Shown: piece by piece, positions 37,310 to 47,688 of the stretch
Position numbering within the stretch: the first letter of the stretch is position 1
Layout: each line of letters starts with the position of its first letter
Assembly: GCA_035578155.1 (NCBI GenBank)
Contig: JAPWDM010000001.1
Span: 12,623,543-12,687,542 of the forward strand
Direction: 5' to 3'
Length of the DNA stretch: 64,000 bases
Source: Brachynemurus nebulosus
Taxonomy: Eukaryota > Arthropoda > Insecta > Neuroptera > Myrmeleontidae
Position numbers and translations under genes: made by a program
The notes under the pieces: generated by a model
Told to the model about the DNA's origin: nothing
Databases searched by the model: none
Seen by the model: only the letters and a program-made list of their open reading frames with translations

Positions 37310-38633
37310 CAGTAGAATCTCTGTTAACCGGACAGCAGTGTCCGGCTAACAGAGGTGTTCGCTTAACAGGGGCAGAGTAAATAATAGCATTAACCCTAGA
37401 ATCATACGTTGGTGTACGAGTCAAGTTAATCATACATCGGCGTCGTTTCGACGAATGGACTTTTTACGGGGAGTTTTAGAGTTTATTTGCAAAAAATATT
37501 TTTTTTACATAACAATACTACAAAAGCGAACAAAATATTTAAAAAAATTGGATTTGGAAAAATTCCTTAATATAAATATTTATTAATTTTTTTAATCCTT
37601 TTATCAAAGCATATTTTCACTATAAAAATTAAAAAATAGATAAATACATCAGTTGTATCATAAAACATGTCTTTCAAATAATTAATTTATGAACTATTAT
37701 GAGTCAGTGGACATGTGTGACTTTACATAATGTGAAATTTCTCAGTCATAAATATTCCTATAGATATGAAGTTATTTCCCCATTAGGCACATTTGTAAAT
37801 TTTCTAAAATTTGTTAGTAATTTTTAGAATAAGATCTCAAAAAATAATAAAAATTAGAATATTTTCCACAAAATAAATTGTTAACCTTTTATTAAGTCAT
37901 TTGAAACGCATTCTTTAGTTTTCGATTCAATATATTAAAACTTCAGTATTATGCCGTCTCTATAAGTCAAGCAGCTGTAATCATCTTTCATATTATCATA
38001 ATCATTGAATAAATTCATTATAACATCCATATCTTTAATAAATTTTAGAAAAATTAGGAAAATTTTTATATGTGGAGTACAAAATCTTTAAAAAAAAAAT
38101 ATAGGTTAATCGTACATCGTCGTCCTTTTGACGCACACTATTTCAGTATAAAAAAACGACAATGGCTATAAACAAAATTTATACGTCTTATGTGTTATAA
38201 TAACAAATAAATTAGATAACAGAAGTTTCACAGCACGCAGGTACGGACAAGTTGTAGTATTGGTGCAGGTAGAGAAGTTCGTTCGTTGTTTTGACGAGTA
38301 CGTATGATTCTAGGGTTAAATAATGCAGTATACATGGTATACATCGTCACATTAGAATCATTGTTAACAAATTAAAATATGAACAACTATACCTAACCCA
38401 TATAGGTATACATACGCACTAGACGTACTAGCGTCCGGCTAATGGAGGCAATAATGTACTAAATAATATGTCTTCGTCAAAAAATATTGTGTCCGTGTCT
38501 GGTTAACAGAGGGCTAGTTTAAGTGAGTGCTGAATGCATTGGTTTTAGTATAGCATACCACTGTCATGCATTTGCCCGACTATAGGGGGGGGGGTCCAAT
38601 TAAGAGAGGTGTCCGTAATCAGAGGTTCTACTG
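37310..38633. mobile_element. TA-flanked pogo-like TIR element, host of a nested insertion
   Basis: Ends CAGTAGAATCTCTGTTAACC / complement of CAGTAGAACCTCTGATTACG, each next to TA (37308-37309, 38634-38635). Such ends are typical of pogo/Tigger-like elements. Without the nested 37394-38315 element it would be about 400 bp and has no transposase. Confidence 0.75.
37394..38315. mobile_element. Nested piggyBac-like non-autonomous element (TTAA site)
   Basis: Ends CCCTAGAATCATACG / CGTATGATTCTAGGG, flanked on both sides by TTAA (37390-37393, 38316-38319). This is the piggyBac signature. The interior has TACATCGGCGTCGTTTCGAC and a variant near 38110-38135, but no transposase. Confidence 0.85.
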
Positions 38634-38882
38634 TAGTAGGATAGCCAGTGGTCAATTTGGGATGGTCATTTGAACAGTCATCTTGAATACTTACTGAACA
38701 CAGAAACGTAAAATTGAATATTTATAGAAATTAATAGTCAAGTGATTTTCAAATGAAAACATACTATTAACTTCACGGAACATTGGTATAAAACTTTTTT
38801 TGTAGATAATTTAACTCATGTGTATCAACTCCCATAAGAATATTGTAGTTTTTTCACTTTTACCATGGAAAGAAAGTGAGCA

Positions 38883-39250
38883 CAGGTTTTTACAGCGAAA
38901 AAAATAGTACAAAACATTTCATTGGTCATTTCATTGTAGGTAAACACGAAAAAACGAAACAAAAATTCGTATTGGTAAATGTAATTGATTTCAGAACTAT
39001 AGTAACAATGTATTAGATAATAATATGTATTATATTAATTTATTTTATTTGGTAAATTATCTTACCGTATCACACTCGAGTTTTATATTTTTTCTGATTA
39101 AATTTGTTTTTTTACAACTCAAATTTCTTGCCTAAAAGCATTTTAACTCGAAGAACTGTCAACCCAAAAACGCTCCAGCTTCGCTCTCGTGTTTTGGTTA
39201 GTTAACAGTTCTTCTCGTTAAATAATACCTCTCGTGTAATAATAAGTGAC
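38883..39250 (+). repeat. Dispersed repeat, copy 1 (partner at 57128-57515)
   Basis: Shares about 370 bp with 57128-57515 in the same orientation, for example ACAAAAATTCGTATT, AACTCAAATTTCTTGCCTAA and CCTCTCGTGTAATAATAA. Ends not resolved; class unknown. Confidence 0.7.
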
Positions 39251-39873
39251 AATTTTATAAGTTTTGAATTTTGTATTGAAACATTTTCTTATGAAATTGA
39301 AAAGAAGCAAGGAATTGGCCAGAAAGTGATATTCATCCATTTTCCGTTCTGAAAGAAGGGCGAGCGGTGCTCGTCGGAGGAGCAAAATTTCATAATTTAC
39401 TACTGATATCTAAATTAATAATTTTATGAAAAAAGGAATTTGGGTCGGAAGGAATTGGCTACTGGTTTGTATGCACAAGTTTGAATTTAGTTAATAATTT
39501 AAATAAATTGTTTATTACCTAATAACGCTACTTAATTTTACTCACTGATTGTTGCCGTTCTATAAATTTCGCTTGTTGGTTGGTTTGTAAGTGGAAGTAA
39601 AAGTATTTTTACTTCATTACCAGGGACTAAATTATGTAAGTTAGTACCGGAACTGCAAAAAATATATTTACTGAAAAAATGTCGTTGCCAATTTAGTGTA
39701 CCTACCTTTGAAATAAATCCAACTCGTAAGTAGAGAAATGTTTTTAACTCAAAAATTTGTATTTCAATCACATTCGATTTTCAGTTAATGTCTCTATCCA
39801 TGTCAGGAGTATTAAGTTTCCCTTTTTGATAAAAGGGCAGTATGTATTGAAAAAGTCGACTCATGATTACAGT

Positions 39874-40126
39874 TAGGGTTGTTGTAGGTATCCGAATCCG
39901 CAAGTGCGAAACACCTGTATCAATTTTTTATATCCGCATCCGCATCATTTAAATGCAGATGCGGATGTGAATATCTGAAACATGAACCGACTTTTGAAGT
40001 TATGGCCCGACCTCACAACTAATAACGATTCCAATAATCGTTCCGATTATTAAAGGCCACCAGAAGGCCATTTTTAAACATCCGCATCTGCAGATGTATT
40101 CAAATATAACATTCATAACAACCCTG
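39874..40126. mobile_element. Non-autonomous hAT-like element
   Basis: Ends TAGGGTTGTTGT / complement of CAGGGTTGTTAT. Flanks ATTACAGT and ATTACAAT (7 of 8 identical) fit a slightly decayed 8 bp duplication. Interior carries repeated CCGCATCCGCATC / GATGCGGATG words. Confidence 0.65.
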
Positions 40127-40330
40127 ATTACAATTAATTTTTTCTACTCCTACTATTAAAAGTAACATTTTGTGCACGGCTAACTATATGTAAAAATTAA
40201 CAATTGCCCACACTGTGCGGAAATACAGTGGGAAATTATTTCCCACGCCTTAATATAATAAAAAAGTAGGCTGTTCCGTTAGTTTAATATATAATATATA
40301 GGAACAATACTAAAAATATACATATATGTA

Positions 40331-40527
40331 TTATGGCCGCAAGCTCAAAAGACCGCCAGAAACTGAGGTGAGGAGAACACAAATTGTATTGTTTCCATAG
40401 TTACCAACCAAACCAAGTAATTAGGTTTTTATAGGAGTGAGTGAATAAACTTCTATTTATTAATATGATAGACAAAGATAAATGCAGATATAGAAAAAAA
40501 TGGTCTTTTTAGCTTGCGCCCATAATA
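40331..40527. mobile_element. MITE with TATGGGCGCAAGCT-type TIRs, copy 1
   Basis: Left end TTATGGCCGCAAGCTCAAAA and right end AGCTTGCGCCCATAA are inverted. An inverted homologue of the whole ~195 bp unit is at 60765-60952. Confidence 0.75.
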
Positions 40528-40686
40528 TGTTGATTATTATTTATTATTGTTTCCATAGTTTTAAAGTATGCTTTGGCAAAAATTTGAACATCTTAGCACT
40601 GACTATAAATTTAAAAAATTTTTACTACTTATTTAAATTTTATGTTAATTATTTATGTTAAATTTTACGAAAAAGAATGTGCTCGT

Positions 40687-40840
40687 AGAAAAAGTATAGT
40701 GTAAAATGCGTGGGAAAAGCCTATTTCTCACTCATACGAATTGTTGCACTCTCCCTGTAGGCTCGCGCAACAAACTCATATTGGTGAGAAATAAGCGTCT
40801 CTTCCCACTTATAGTACAATATACTTTCTACTTTGATAAT
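40687..40840. repeat. Imperfect hairpin repeat
   Basis: GTAGAAAAAGTATAGTGTAA on the left pairs with a right arm containing AGTACAATATACTTTCTAC. CTATTTCTCACTCATA also pairs with TATTGGTGAGAAATA. Related to the hairpin at 25857-25970. Confidence 0.55.
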
Positions 40841-40969
40841 GGCACTTTTACTAAATAATTTTCGGACACTTTCTATTAACAAATAAACCTGCATAACTTT
40901 ACATAACGGCGTAGGTACGTGTTATAATATATAACATAGGGGAAGGTCGCCCAAAGCGGGTAAGCTAAG

Positions 40970-43039
40970 TGTACCCCTTTTTGACTATATATACATATCT
41001 TGATCGACCTATGATCGATGTTTTTGCCGCGGTGTATATGTCACCATCTACCGGATAGTGGCGTATACAAGCAGTTGTCTGTTACTGGTTTGTTTGGATG
41101 GCAATGTTGCTAAGTCAATCGAGAGGCGCTGCTACGTGGTTGTTCTCTCGGCGGACGGGTGTGCGAATACGTGTGTAAGTAATATTGTATTCGCTGTGTA
41201 CGACACGATATCTTCTTGTTTTATTTATTAGATTTGGTTTCATCCAAATCTTCGGTCTTTTACGCGCAGTGGAATCGTTTGACTTCGTGTTTGAAGATAT
41301 TAAGTCGTGTAACGTATAGTCGAGATGAATTCGGTAAGTAATGCTTTTTTTCCTATTTTGGTTTTGTGTCTTTTTTCTTTATCTGAAAAGGTGTGTGTTA
41401 TTCGGGTATCTAACAGATCAAACAGGTGTATCCTTTTTACAATAAATCAATTTATTTAACTAAGTGTGTTGTGATAAATACAAATAGTCAATTTTAGTTT
41501 AACAAATATTCGAATAATTCTTCAATAAAATTATAATTCTTTAAATTTTACAAAAAAAACTAAACACAAAAAAAAACTTATAATGTGTTAATGGATCATG
41601 ACCCTTATGTGTATTCTATTTAAGGAATGATCCATGAACGAACCAATCTTTGATTCGACAATACGGTATCCCATTGAACTGATTCAAAAATCGAAGTAGC
41701 GAGACCGCATTGTCGCCATTTTGTAAATAAAACTGCGATGAGTAATGTTAGTTTCGATGACTATTCAAATGGAGATTTGAATAATCATCGATTAGGTACA
41801 ATTTAAGTTTGATATCAATCGTGTTACTCTATTTGGCTTTTTCTTTTTTTTTTTTTTTTTCAGATAGATCACTAATGAAGTGGGCAAGGTACTGAAATTT
41901 CCGTATCTGTTATGCTGATCAAGGTACTAAACACGAATTTATTACTGTTACAGACCCAATGATTTTATTAATTTTCATCCAAATATTGAAATTTTATCGA
42001 GCGGCCCCCTAAATGAGGTTCCGGCTCAAAACGTGAGTACTGAATTATTTCAATTTACAAACCGATAAGGTACTAAACGAATATTATGGTATTGTTTTCA
42101 GCGATTAACAGCCAAATCAAGGCGGACACCAGGTATAAAACATTCACCAAAAGATTGTGAATTGAGCTACTTAAACTGCGGAAATGTTTGTTACAGATCC
42201 AGTAATTTTTATAATATAATTAAAATATTAACCGGACGCTTGGGCCCAAATTTGACATGTAAGCACCGAATCAAATACCTTTAATTATAATAACGCTGAA
42301 ACCAACACCAATATTTTGTAAGGATGGCTTAGAAATTAACGGATAAATATGTAATTGAAATGAAACTTACAGATTCAATTTGGTGCCGATCGATCGATTT
42401 TATTCGCCACGAGGTATGATGCTACACATCGAGACTGATGGACCACTCCCTTGATTGTTAAAATATTAGTAATGTGTATAATTTTTGGTTCGTTCCGTTT
42501 CAATCGCCAGACGAAAATCAAGTCACCCGAGCAAAAATGGTCATCGTAATGTCCTGCTCACCATACCATAATTATTTTGCTGTTTACTAAGTTATGTAAT
42601 CGTTGAATAATATCGATCGATCAGCTTGACCACTACAAATAATTTGGTCTTTTTCATAATTTTAGTTTATTTTATCTTTTTCCAATCTACTGGATGTCCC
42701 AGACAAATTCGACCAATGTGATGTTCCATTCAAAAGGAAAAATATTTCAAAAATTTATTTTTTGTGATTATTCATTTTATTAATTTTTGCATGGTTTAGG
42801 TTTTTAGGTTAGTTATTATTGTTATTAGATTTAGGATTATCATTAGATTTAATTATTTTAGTTTCTAATCTTGAGTGTGTGTGATTTTATTTGTTATTTT
42901 CCCCCTTTTTTTGATTCCAAATTAAAATAATGCTAAATGTATTCAAGTGAATAATGACTAGATATAATTTTATAAGAAATGACTGACGTTTTTTTTTTTT
43001 TTTTGAAAATAGCGTGTGTCGCTGACTTGCAACGTCACA
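40970..43039 (-). repeat. 3' LTR (2070 bp)
   Basis: Begins TGTACCCC and ends GTCACA on the + strand, so TG...CA in both orientations. Unusually long for this group. It carries the antisense exon-like chain described separately. Confidence 0.93.
41300..42560 (+). other. Antisense exon-intron chain inside the LTR (candidate gene)
   Basis: On the + strand, exon-like blocks with GT...AG junctions follow one another: block 1 ends 41333 (TTCG|GTAAGT); then 41864-41888, 41954-42032, 42102-42132, 42197-42258, 42373-42413 and a last block from 42511. The small introns (65, 69, 64, 114, 97 bp) have good donors (GTGAGT, GTAAGC, GTATGA), acceptors (TTACAG, TTTCAG) and TACTAAAC branch-like words. One frame runs through the first five blocks (including MKWA, PNDFINFHPN and SGPLNEVPAQN) and stops at 42217-42219. 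The same structure is in the other LTR about 6.7 kb downstream. Introns antisense to the retroelement transcript would not be spliced out during retrotransposition. No homology is known to me; it may be a captured host gene. Confidence 0.45.
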
Positions 43040-43053
43040 CTCACTCCCCCTTA
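43040..43053 (-). other. Polypurine tract
   Basis: On the minus strand AAGGGGGAGTGAG directly precedes the 3' LTR start (TGTGACG). This is the plus-strand DNA primer position in LTR elements. Confidence 0.75.
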
Positions 43054-43293
43054 AGTGGAATGGAACATCTACACGGTTTCGAATTGGTCTCTTTGGTTTG
43101 TTTTTTTTTTTTTTGATATGAGTTATTATGCCCCTTTTTATTTATTTTTTTTTGTTTTAACTGTTTAGTACTGTGTTGCCCACATGATTTGTAAGGATTA
43201 GCGTACGACTACTCACTATTGGTACTCAGTCCTTAGTTATTACATCCGTTGTTGATGTGATGACGCCAACGGTGGTGAACAGGCTTATCGTGG
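43054..43293 (-). other. Short 3' untranslated region of the retrotransposon
   Basis: Non-coding, between the pol stop and the polypurine tract; A/T-runs but no ORF and no env. Confidence 0.6.
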
Positions 43294-46200
43294 TCAGTTG
43301 ACGGCCGCTCCAGCTGGAGTTGTCCGTGGATAGAAACGCTTCAAGTCCTCGATGTGAGCACGAGTCCTTTCTTGCGTGTCAGGATCTTCTAAGATAACTG
43401 ATACTGGGGTTGTGAAGGCGACAATTTTCCTCGGTGACGACCACCTAGGTAAGAATTTATTAATTAAAGTGGGATCAGTATTATCATACCGTTTTTTGAG
43501 TAGCACTAATTGTCCACACTTAAAACGATTATGGGTAGGTTTTCCCCTATCATAATACTTTTTCACTTTCAGGTGTGTTCTCTCTAACGCTTCACGAATG
43601 TCTTGGGCGGTTTTTTGTTGTTCCCCAGGTACCAGTTGATCTAAGTTCCACATCAGTTCCAGTGGTTGGTGGATCGGCCGGCCCAAAAACACTTCCGCGG
43701 GTGATGACTGGATGGCTTCGCTAAAGTGGGAATTATGTGATAGTTTTATGAAATGGATATATTTCGCCCACTCACGATGGCTAGCGGCATAGTCTTTAAG
43801 GATAGTGGCCATACCGGCACGTATGTCGCGATTTATTCTTTCAGCCATGTTCCCTGAAGCCTTGTATGGAGATGTGTAGGCCGGTCGAATGCCCCACTTC
43901 AAGAGCATCTCCTGGTACTTTGCTGATCTAAAGCAAGGCCCATTGTCCGAAATAATACATCGAGGACTTCCGAAGCGCGTAAATAGATCCTCCAGTCTGT
44001 CCACTGTGACTTTAGCTGTGGTATTTTTGGTCGGATAGATTTCCAACCACTTGCTAAAGCTGTCCACAATTATTAACCCAAAGCGATAACCCGTCGATGA
44101 CGTCACCAAAGGACCCACGTAGTCCACGTACAATTTCTTCCAGACCCCCTCGGGTATGGAACTGGCTAGCGGGGCTCCAGGTCGCTCGTTGTCCGCCTTG
44201 CACGTCTGGCACGTCATACAGGTACGTACATAATTTTGTACGTCCTTAAACAGGCCTGGCCACCATAGGTGTCTGCTAATTATTCTATAGGTCTTCGTAA
44301 TACCCGGATGGGCGGATGTCTGAGTATTGTGATAATAATACAGGATCATATTACGAATTTTTTCAGGTACCACGGCTCTTACATGTCGTTTTTTACCTAC
44401 GCGTCTTACCAGGAGATTATCCCGCACACCGAAACCTGTCACCTTTTCTCCACGATCTAAACGTGATAAAAGGAGTCGCAGTGAGGGGTCCTCCCGCTGG
44501 TAATCGCGTAGTTGTTTAAACAAGGTAGGTACCTCAGTCATCATGCAAAAATCCTGTATTACTTCCGTTGTTTCGTCCGTCCGGTCGTCTTCCGTAAAAA
44601 GTCGAGTCAACGCATCAGCCACGCAATTGGTCGAGCCACGGATATGCTCGACATCAAAGTTAAAACGAGCTAGTGACAATATCCACCTGGTAACTTTCGC
44701 ATTTGTTTTAGAAGACGTCTGCAAGTACTTGAAAACAGCAGAGTCCGTCTGTAGTGTGAACCTTGTGCCAAGTAAATAAATTTTAAACTTTTCCATGGCC
44801 CACACCACAGCAAGAGCTTCCAACTCATAAGTTGCATAGTGCGTTTCCGGGTTCGTAAGACGTCGTGATGCGAAGTGTACGGGGCGGAGCCCGTCGTCAT
44901 AGGGCTGAAGTAAAACCGCGGCGATAGAAATTTGTGACGCGTCTGTTTGTAAAATAAAGGGGCGTGAATAATCCGCGTACGCGAGCACGGGCGCCTCTGT
45001 CAATGCACGTTTTAAGTTATTAAAAGCCTCAATTTGTTTTGGTCCCATGTTAAATTTGACTCCTTTCCGTTTCAAGTCATTCAGGGGGGCCGCTATGGTG
45101 GCAAAGTCGCGAATGAAACGGGAAAAAAATCCTACCATTCCCAAAAACGAACGGACTTCCCTCAGTTTGGTCGGCATCCTCAAGGCCTCGATCGCGGTCA
45201 CTTTGTCCGCGTCAACCCGGACACCGCTGCTGGAAATTTCGTGTCCCAGAAACTTAATTTGTGTTAACGCAAATTGTGACTTGCTGGGATTAGCAGTCAT
45301 CCCCACCTGGCGTAAACGATCAAAAACTTCCTCCAGGTGCCGAAGGTGTTCGTCGTAAGATTTTGAGTGTACTAATAAGTCATCAAAATAACAGACTACG
45401 AACGAGTACTTGAGGTCCGAAAAAATGTCAAGGATTATCCTATTCAAACTTGCCGGCGAAACAGAGAGGCCAAACGGGACCGATGTAAACTGATAAGCCC
45501 CGGACGGAGTAACAAAGGTGGTAATCGGTTTAGAATCAGGCGCTAGCGGAATTTGATAGAAAGCCTTTGTTAGATCAATCGTGGAGAAAACGGTAGACCC
45601 ACTCAAGGCGTGAAAAAAGGTTTCTAAAGATGGTGTGGGGAATGAATCGTATCGGATACGTTTATTGACTTCTCGGTAGTCAATTATAAGTCGCTTACCG
45701 CCATCCTTTTTATTAATTAAAAATGCCGGCGAGGCATAACTAGACACACTTGGTTCAATTACCCCCTGTTTCAACAGTTCCTGTACGTGATCATCCATTG
45801 CCCGCGATAGAATCGGATTGAGCGGGTATGGAGACCGTCGCACAGGAGAGGGATCAACGAGATGGATGTGGTATTGGTATCCATGAACTCGTCCGATCTT
45901 CTCGGTAAGTGTATCATCATACCTTGTTAATAATTCCTGTAGTTTTTGTGCCTGATTAAGTGATAATTGAGGATTAACGTGCATAGTGTTCAAATAAGAT
46001 TGAGTTTTTATATTAAATGGTGTAGAGGCGTCAGTGAAGGCGTATCGGATCTCCCGCGCGTCAAAAGAGATGGTCGCAGTCATTCGCCGTAAATCACCAA
46101 CCCCAATTATGACGTCAAATGTAAGTTTTGGAACAATTAATAACTTAAATTTCCATGTGAAATCATGAATCTTTATGTTTGTTTCCAGAGATTGTTTAAT

Positions 46201-46443
46201 ATTTTGGAGAGCTCCGTCGGCCAAACGTATGGTACAGTTGGCCGATCGGATACGCCCAGCCTTTGACGTCTGGATGAGTTTGGCAGCTTGGTGAGAAACG
46301 AACGAGTGACTGGCTCCAGTGTCAACAAGGCATCTAAGTCTAAGCGGACCGACAGACACGTCTAGCACAGGTAGTGAATGTTCTGATGGCTGTGATTTCA
46401 TACGTGTCAATAACTGGTGGTAGTGGCTTTTGCGTGTACGCAT
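43294..46443 (-). CDS. pol: Pol polyprotein (protease, RT, RNase H, integrase)
   Basis: The ORF has 1049 codons from its first ATG. The frame is open further upstream to the gag end, so the real product is probably a Gag-Pol fusion made by frameshifting. Aspartic protease: D41-T-G in VDTGASHSFVS. Reverse transcriptase: about residues 190-375 with YFDD at 352-355 (VVCYFDDLLV). RNase H: about 495-620, starting near FILQTDASQ. Integrase: zinc-binding H-H-C-C in about 700-745 (HPGITKTY, then CMTCQTC) and the D,D-35-E core (VDYVGPL, IISDNGPCF, MAERIN). The C-terminus has a GPY/F-like region (LPRWSSPRKIV) and no chromodomain. Everything needed for reverse transcription and integration appears intact. 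Confidence 0.95.
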   Translation of the reverse strand: MRTRKSHYHQLLTRMKSQPSEHSLPVLDVSVGPLRLRCLVDTGASHSFVSHQAAKLIQTSKAGRIRSANCTIRLADGALQNIKQSLETNIKIHDFTWKFKLLIVPKLTFDVIIGVGDLRRMTATISFDAREIRYAFTDASTPFNIKTQSYLNTMHVNPQLSLNQAQKLQELLTRYDDTLTEKIGRVHGYQYHIHLVDPSPVRRSPYPLNPILSRAMDDHVQELLKQGVIEPSVSSYASPAFLINKKDGGKRLIIDYREVNKRIRYDSFPTPSLETFFHALSGSTVFSTIDLTKAFYQIPLAPDSKPITTFVTPSGAYQFTSVPFGLSVSPASLNRIILDIFSDLKYSFVVCYFDDLLVHSKSYDEHLRHLEEVFDRLRQVGMTANPSKSQFALTQIKFLGHEISSSGVRVDADKVTAIEALRMPTKLREVRSFLGMVGFFSRFIRDFATIAAPLNDLKRKGVKFNMGPKQIEAFNNLKRALTEAPVLAYADYSRPFILQTDASQISIAAVLLQPYDDGLRPVHFASRRLTNPETHYATYELEALAVVWAMEKFKIYLLGTRFTLQTDSAVFKYLQTSSKTNAKVTRWILSLARFNFDVEHIRGSTNCVADALTRLFTEDDRTDETTEVIQDFCMMTEVPTLFKQLRDYQREDPSLRLLLSRLDRGEKVTGFGVRDNLLVRRVGKKRHVRAVVPEKIRNMILYYYHNTQTSAHPGITKTYRIISRHLWWPGLFKDVQNYVRTCMTCQTCKADNERPGAPLASSIPEGVWKKLYVDYVGPLVTSSTGYRFGLIIVDSFSKWLEIYPTKNTTAKVTVDRLEDLFTRFGSPRCIISDNGPCFRSAKYQEMLLKWGIRPAYTSPYKASGNMAERINRDIRAGMATILKDYAASHREWAKYIHFIKLSHNSHFSEAIQSSPAEVFLGRPIHQPLELMWNLDQLVPGEQQKTAQDIREALERTHLKVKKYYDRGKPTHNRFKCGQLVLLKKRYDNTDPTLINKFLPRWSSPRKIVAFTTPVSVILEDPDTQERTRAHIEDLKRFYPRTTPAGAAVN

Positions 46444-46508
46444 ACGTCTTACGTCAGTCGAACACGGTAAAGTAGTCGTAAAGTCGTCATTAGTAAATCT
46501 AGTCTTAC

Positions 46509-47480
46509 CTAGTTTTTTGTCGGTTTAGGTTTGGTTATTGTTGTCGGCTCCGCCTGTAACAGCAAGGCCTGTTGTTCCAGATATAACTCCAGATTGGTTA
46601 CCATGGTGGCCAGCTCTGCATAGGTCGTGGGTGGTTGTTGGACACGGCAGGTCTCCAGCGTACTTAGATTTCGTCGCAACCAAATTGACGATACCACTTG
46701 GCACTCGTCCATCGGCACCTCTAAAACCGTCGCCTTCGTTTTGATGTCGGTCACATATGCCCTGAAACTTTCAGTCGGGAGTTGATTTCTGAATATCAGA
46801 GCTGTCATGAGGAACGATAATTGCACCGGTCCAATGAGGTCTCTGATTAAACCTCTCTTGAATGCCGACCACGTAGTGAAATGTTCAAGGTTCGGAATCC
46901 ACCAATCTAGAAGGGCTCCCGAACATCGCTGTGAAACCAGTCGTAGGAAGGCATGCTCATCAAACAAACGGCGCATTAATACAGTCTCCACGGCTTGCAA
47001 AAAGTCAACGAGCTGTCGCGCACTACTACCGTCACTCACGGGTATGCTGTCCAAATAATGGGAGGCGTTGATGGTATATGTTACGTCGACTTTGTTCACT
47101 GGGGTCGCCTGTGGTTGAGCTGGTGCGGATACCTGTGGTACGTTGAACCCAATTCGTAATCTGAGTGACTCCATTTCCTGTTGAATGGCGGCTATTGAGG
47201 CGTGAAATCTTCTAAGTTCTGAGGTAACATCTGGATGTATTTCATCTGAAGATGGTGGTTGATCCCTAAGTTGTTGTCGCAGAGCATGGACCTGGGTCGA
47301 CAGTGCTTCCAATTCCGTGGTGACATGTTGATTGAGAGTGGTCTGTTGCCGTATGTGCTGACGAAGTGGATTGGCACTGCTGCTCAACGGGGTCGGTCCA
47401 CCTTCGGCTGTTGAAGGGCGGTCAGCTGGCGGTTCGGGTACCTCCTTTGGTCTGGCCCCTTGGCTCCGTGTGTCTGGCAT
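46509..47480 (-). CDS. gag: Gag polyprotein
   Basis: 323 residues. The N-terminal ~50 are proline-rich and polar. A coiled-coil-like stretch follows (LEALSTQVHALRQQLRD). The C-terminal two thirds form a retrotransposon Gag core, with the pattern CSGALLDWWIPN, then WSAFKRGLIRDL and later SFRAYVTDIKTKA. No CCHC zinc knuckle is present, which is common in some insect Ty3/gypsy lineages. It should assemble the particle and bind the RNA. The first ATG is about 187 bp from the primer site end. The stop (46509-46511) follows directly after the frameshift heptamer. Confidence 0.88.
   Translation of the reverse strand: MPDTRSQGARPKEVPEPPADRPSTAEGGPTPLSSSANPLRQHIRQQTTLNQHVTTELEALSTQVHALRQQLRDQPPSSDEIHPDVTSELRRFHASIAAIQQEMESLRLRIGFNVPQVSAPAQPQATPVNKVDVTYTINASHYLDSIPVSDGSSARQLVDFLQAVETVLMRRLFDEHAFLRLVSQRCSGALLDWWIPNLEHFTTWSAFKRGLIRDLIGPVQLSFLMTALIFRNQLPTESFRAYVTDIKTKATVLEVPMDECQVVSSIWLRRNLSTLETCRVQQPPTTYAELATMVTNLELYLEQQALLLQAEPTTITKPKPTKN
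46512..46518 (-). promoter_or_regulatory. -1 ribosomal frameshift site A AAA AAC
   Basis: On the minus strand, in the gag frame, the sequence is ACA AAA AAC TAG. The heptamer A-AAA-AAC has the correct X-XXY-YYZ phase. The pol frame is the -1 frame and is open from here to the pol ATG (46443) and beyond. This makes a Gag-Pol fusion very likely. A downstream stimulatory structure was not assessed. Confidence 0.8.
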
Positions 47481-47666
47481 TTCTGATTTACTAGGTAAGT
47501 ACTATTCCTTTGTCTTAATCGGTATATGTTCGTCTGAGTCGAGTGGGAGTGGTCCGGTCTCGTATTTTTGATTGTGTAATATGAAAAAAGAAAACAAAAT
47601 TTAAAGTAGTATTAGCTCCAATTGAATCTGTCAGATACTAATCAATGACCGCGTAATCGAGAGAAA
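47481..47666 (-). other. Leader between primer site and gag
   Basis: Non-coding leader of the retrotransposon RNA. It would carry the packaging signal, but no motif is recognised. Confidence 0.5.
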
Positions 47667-47684
47667 AACCACGCTCTGCTACCA
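47667..47684 (-). other. Primer binding site, probably initiator tRNA-Met
   Basis: On the minus strand, four T residues after the 5' LTR, the sequence is TGGTAGCAGAGCGTGGTT. From memory, the eukaryotic initiator tRNA-Met 3' end (…CTCTGCTACCA) pairs with the first 11 or more bases. One or two mismatches follow, depending on the host tRNA. Confidence 0.7.
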
Positions 47685-47688
47685 AAAA

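Noticed and set aside
44269..47571. Plus-strand ORFs of 60-100 codons opposite gag and pol
   Set aside because: They are shadows of well-supported gag and pol frames.
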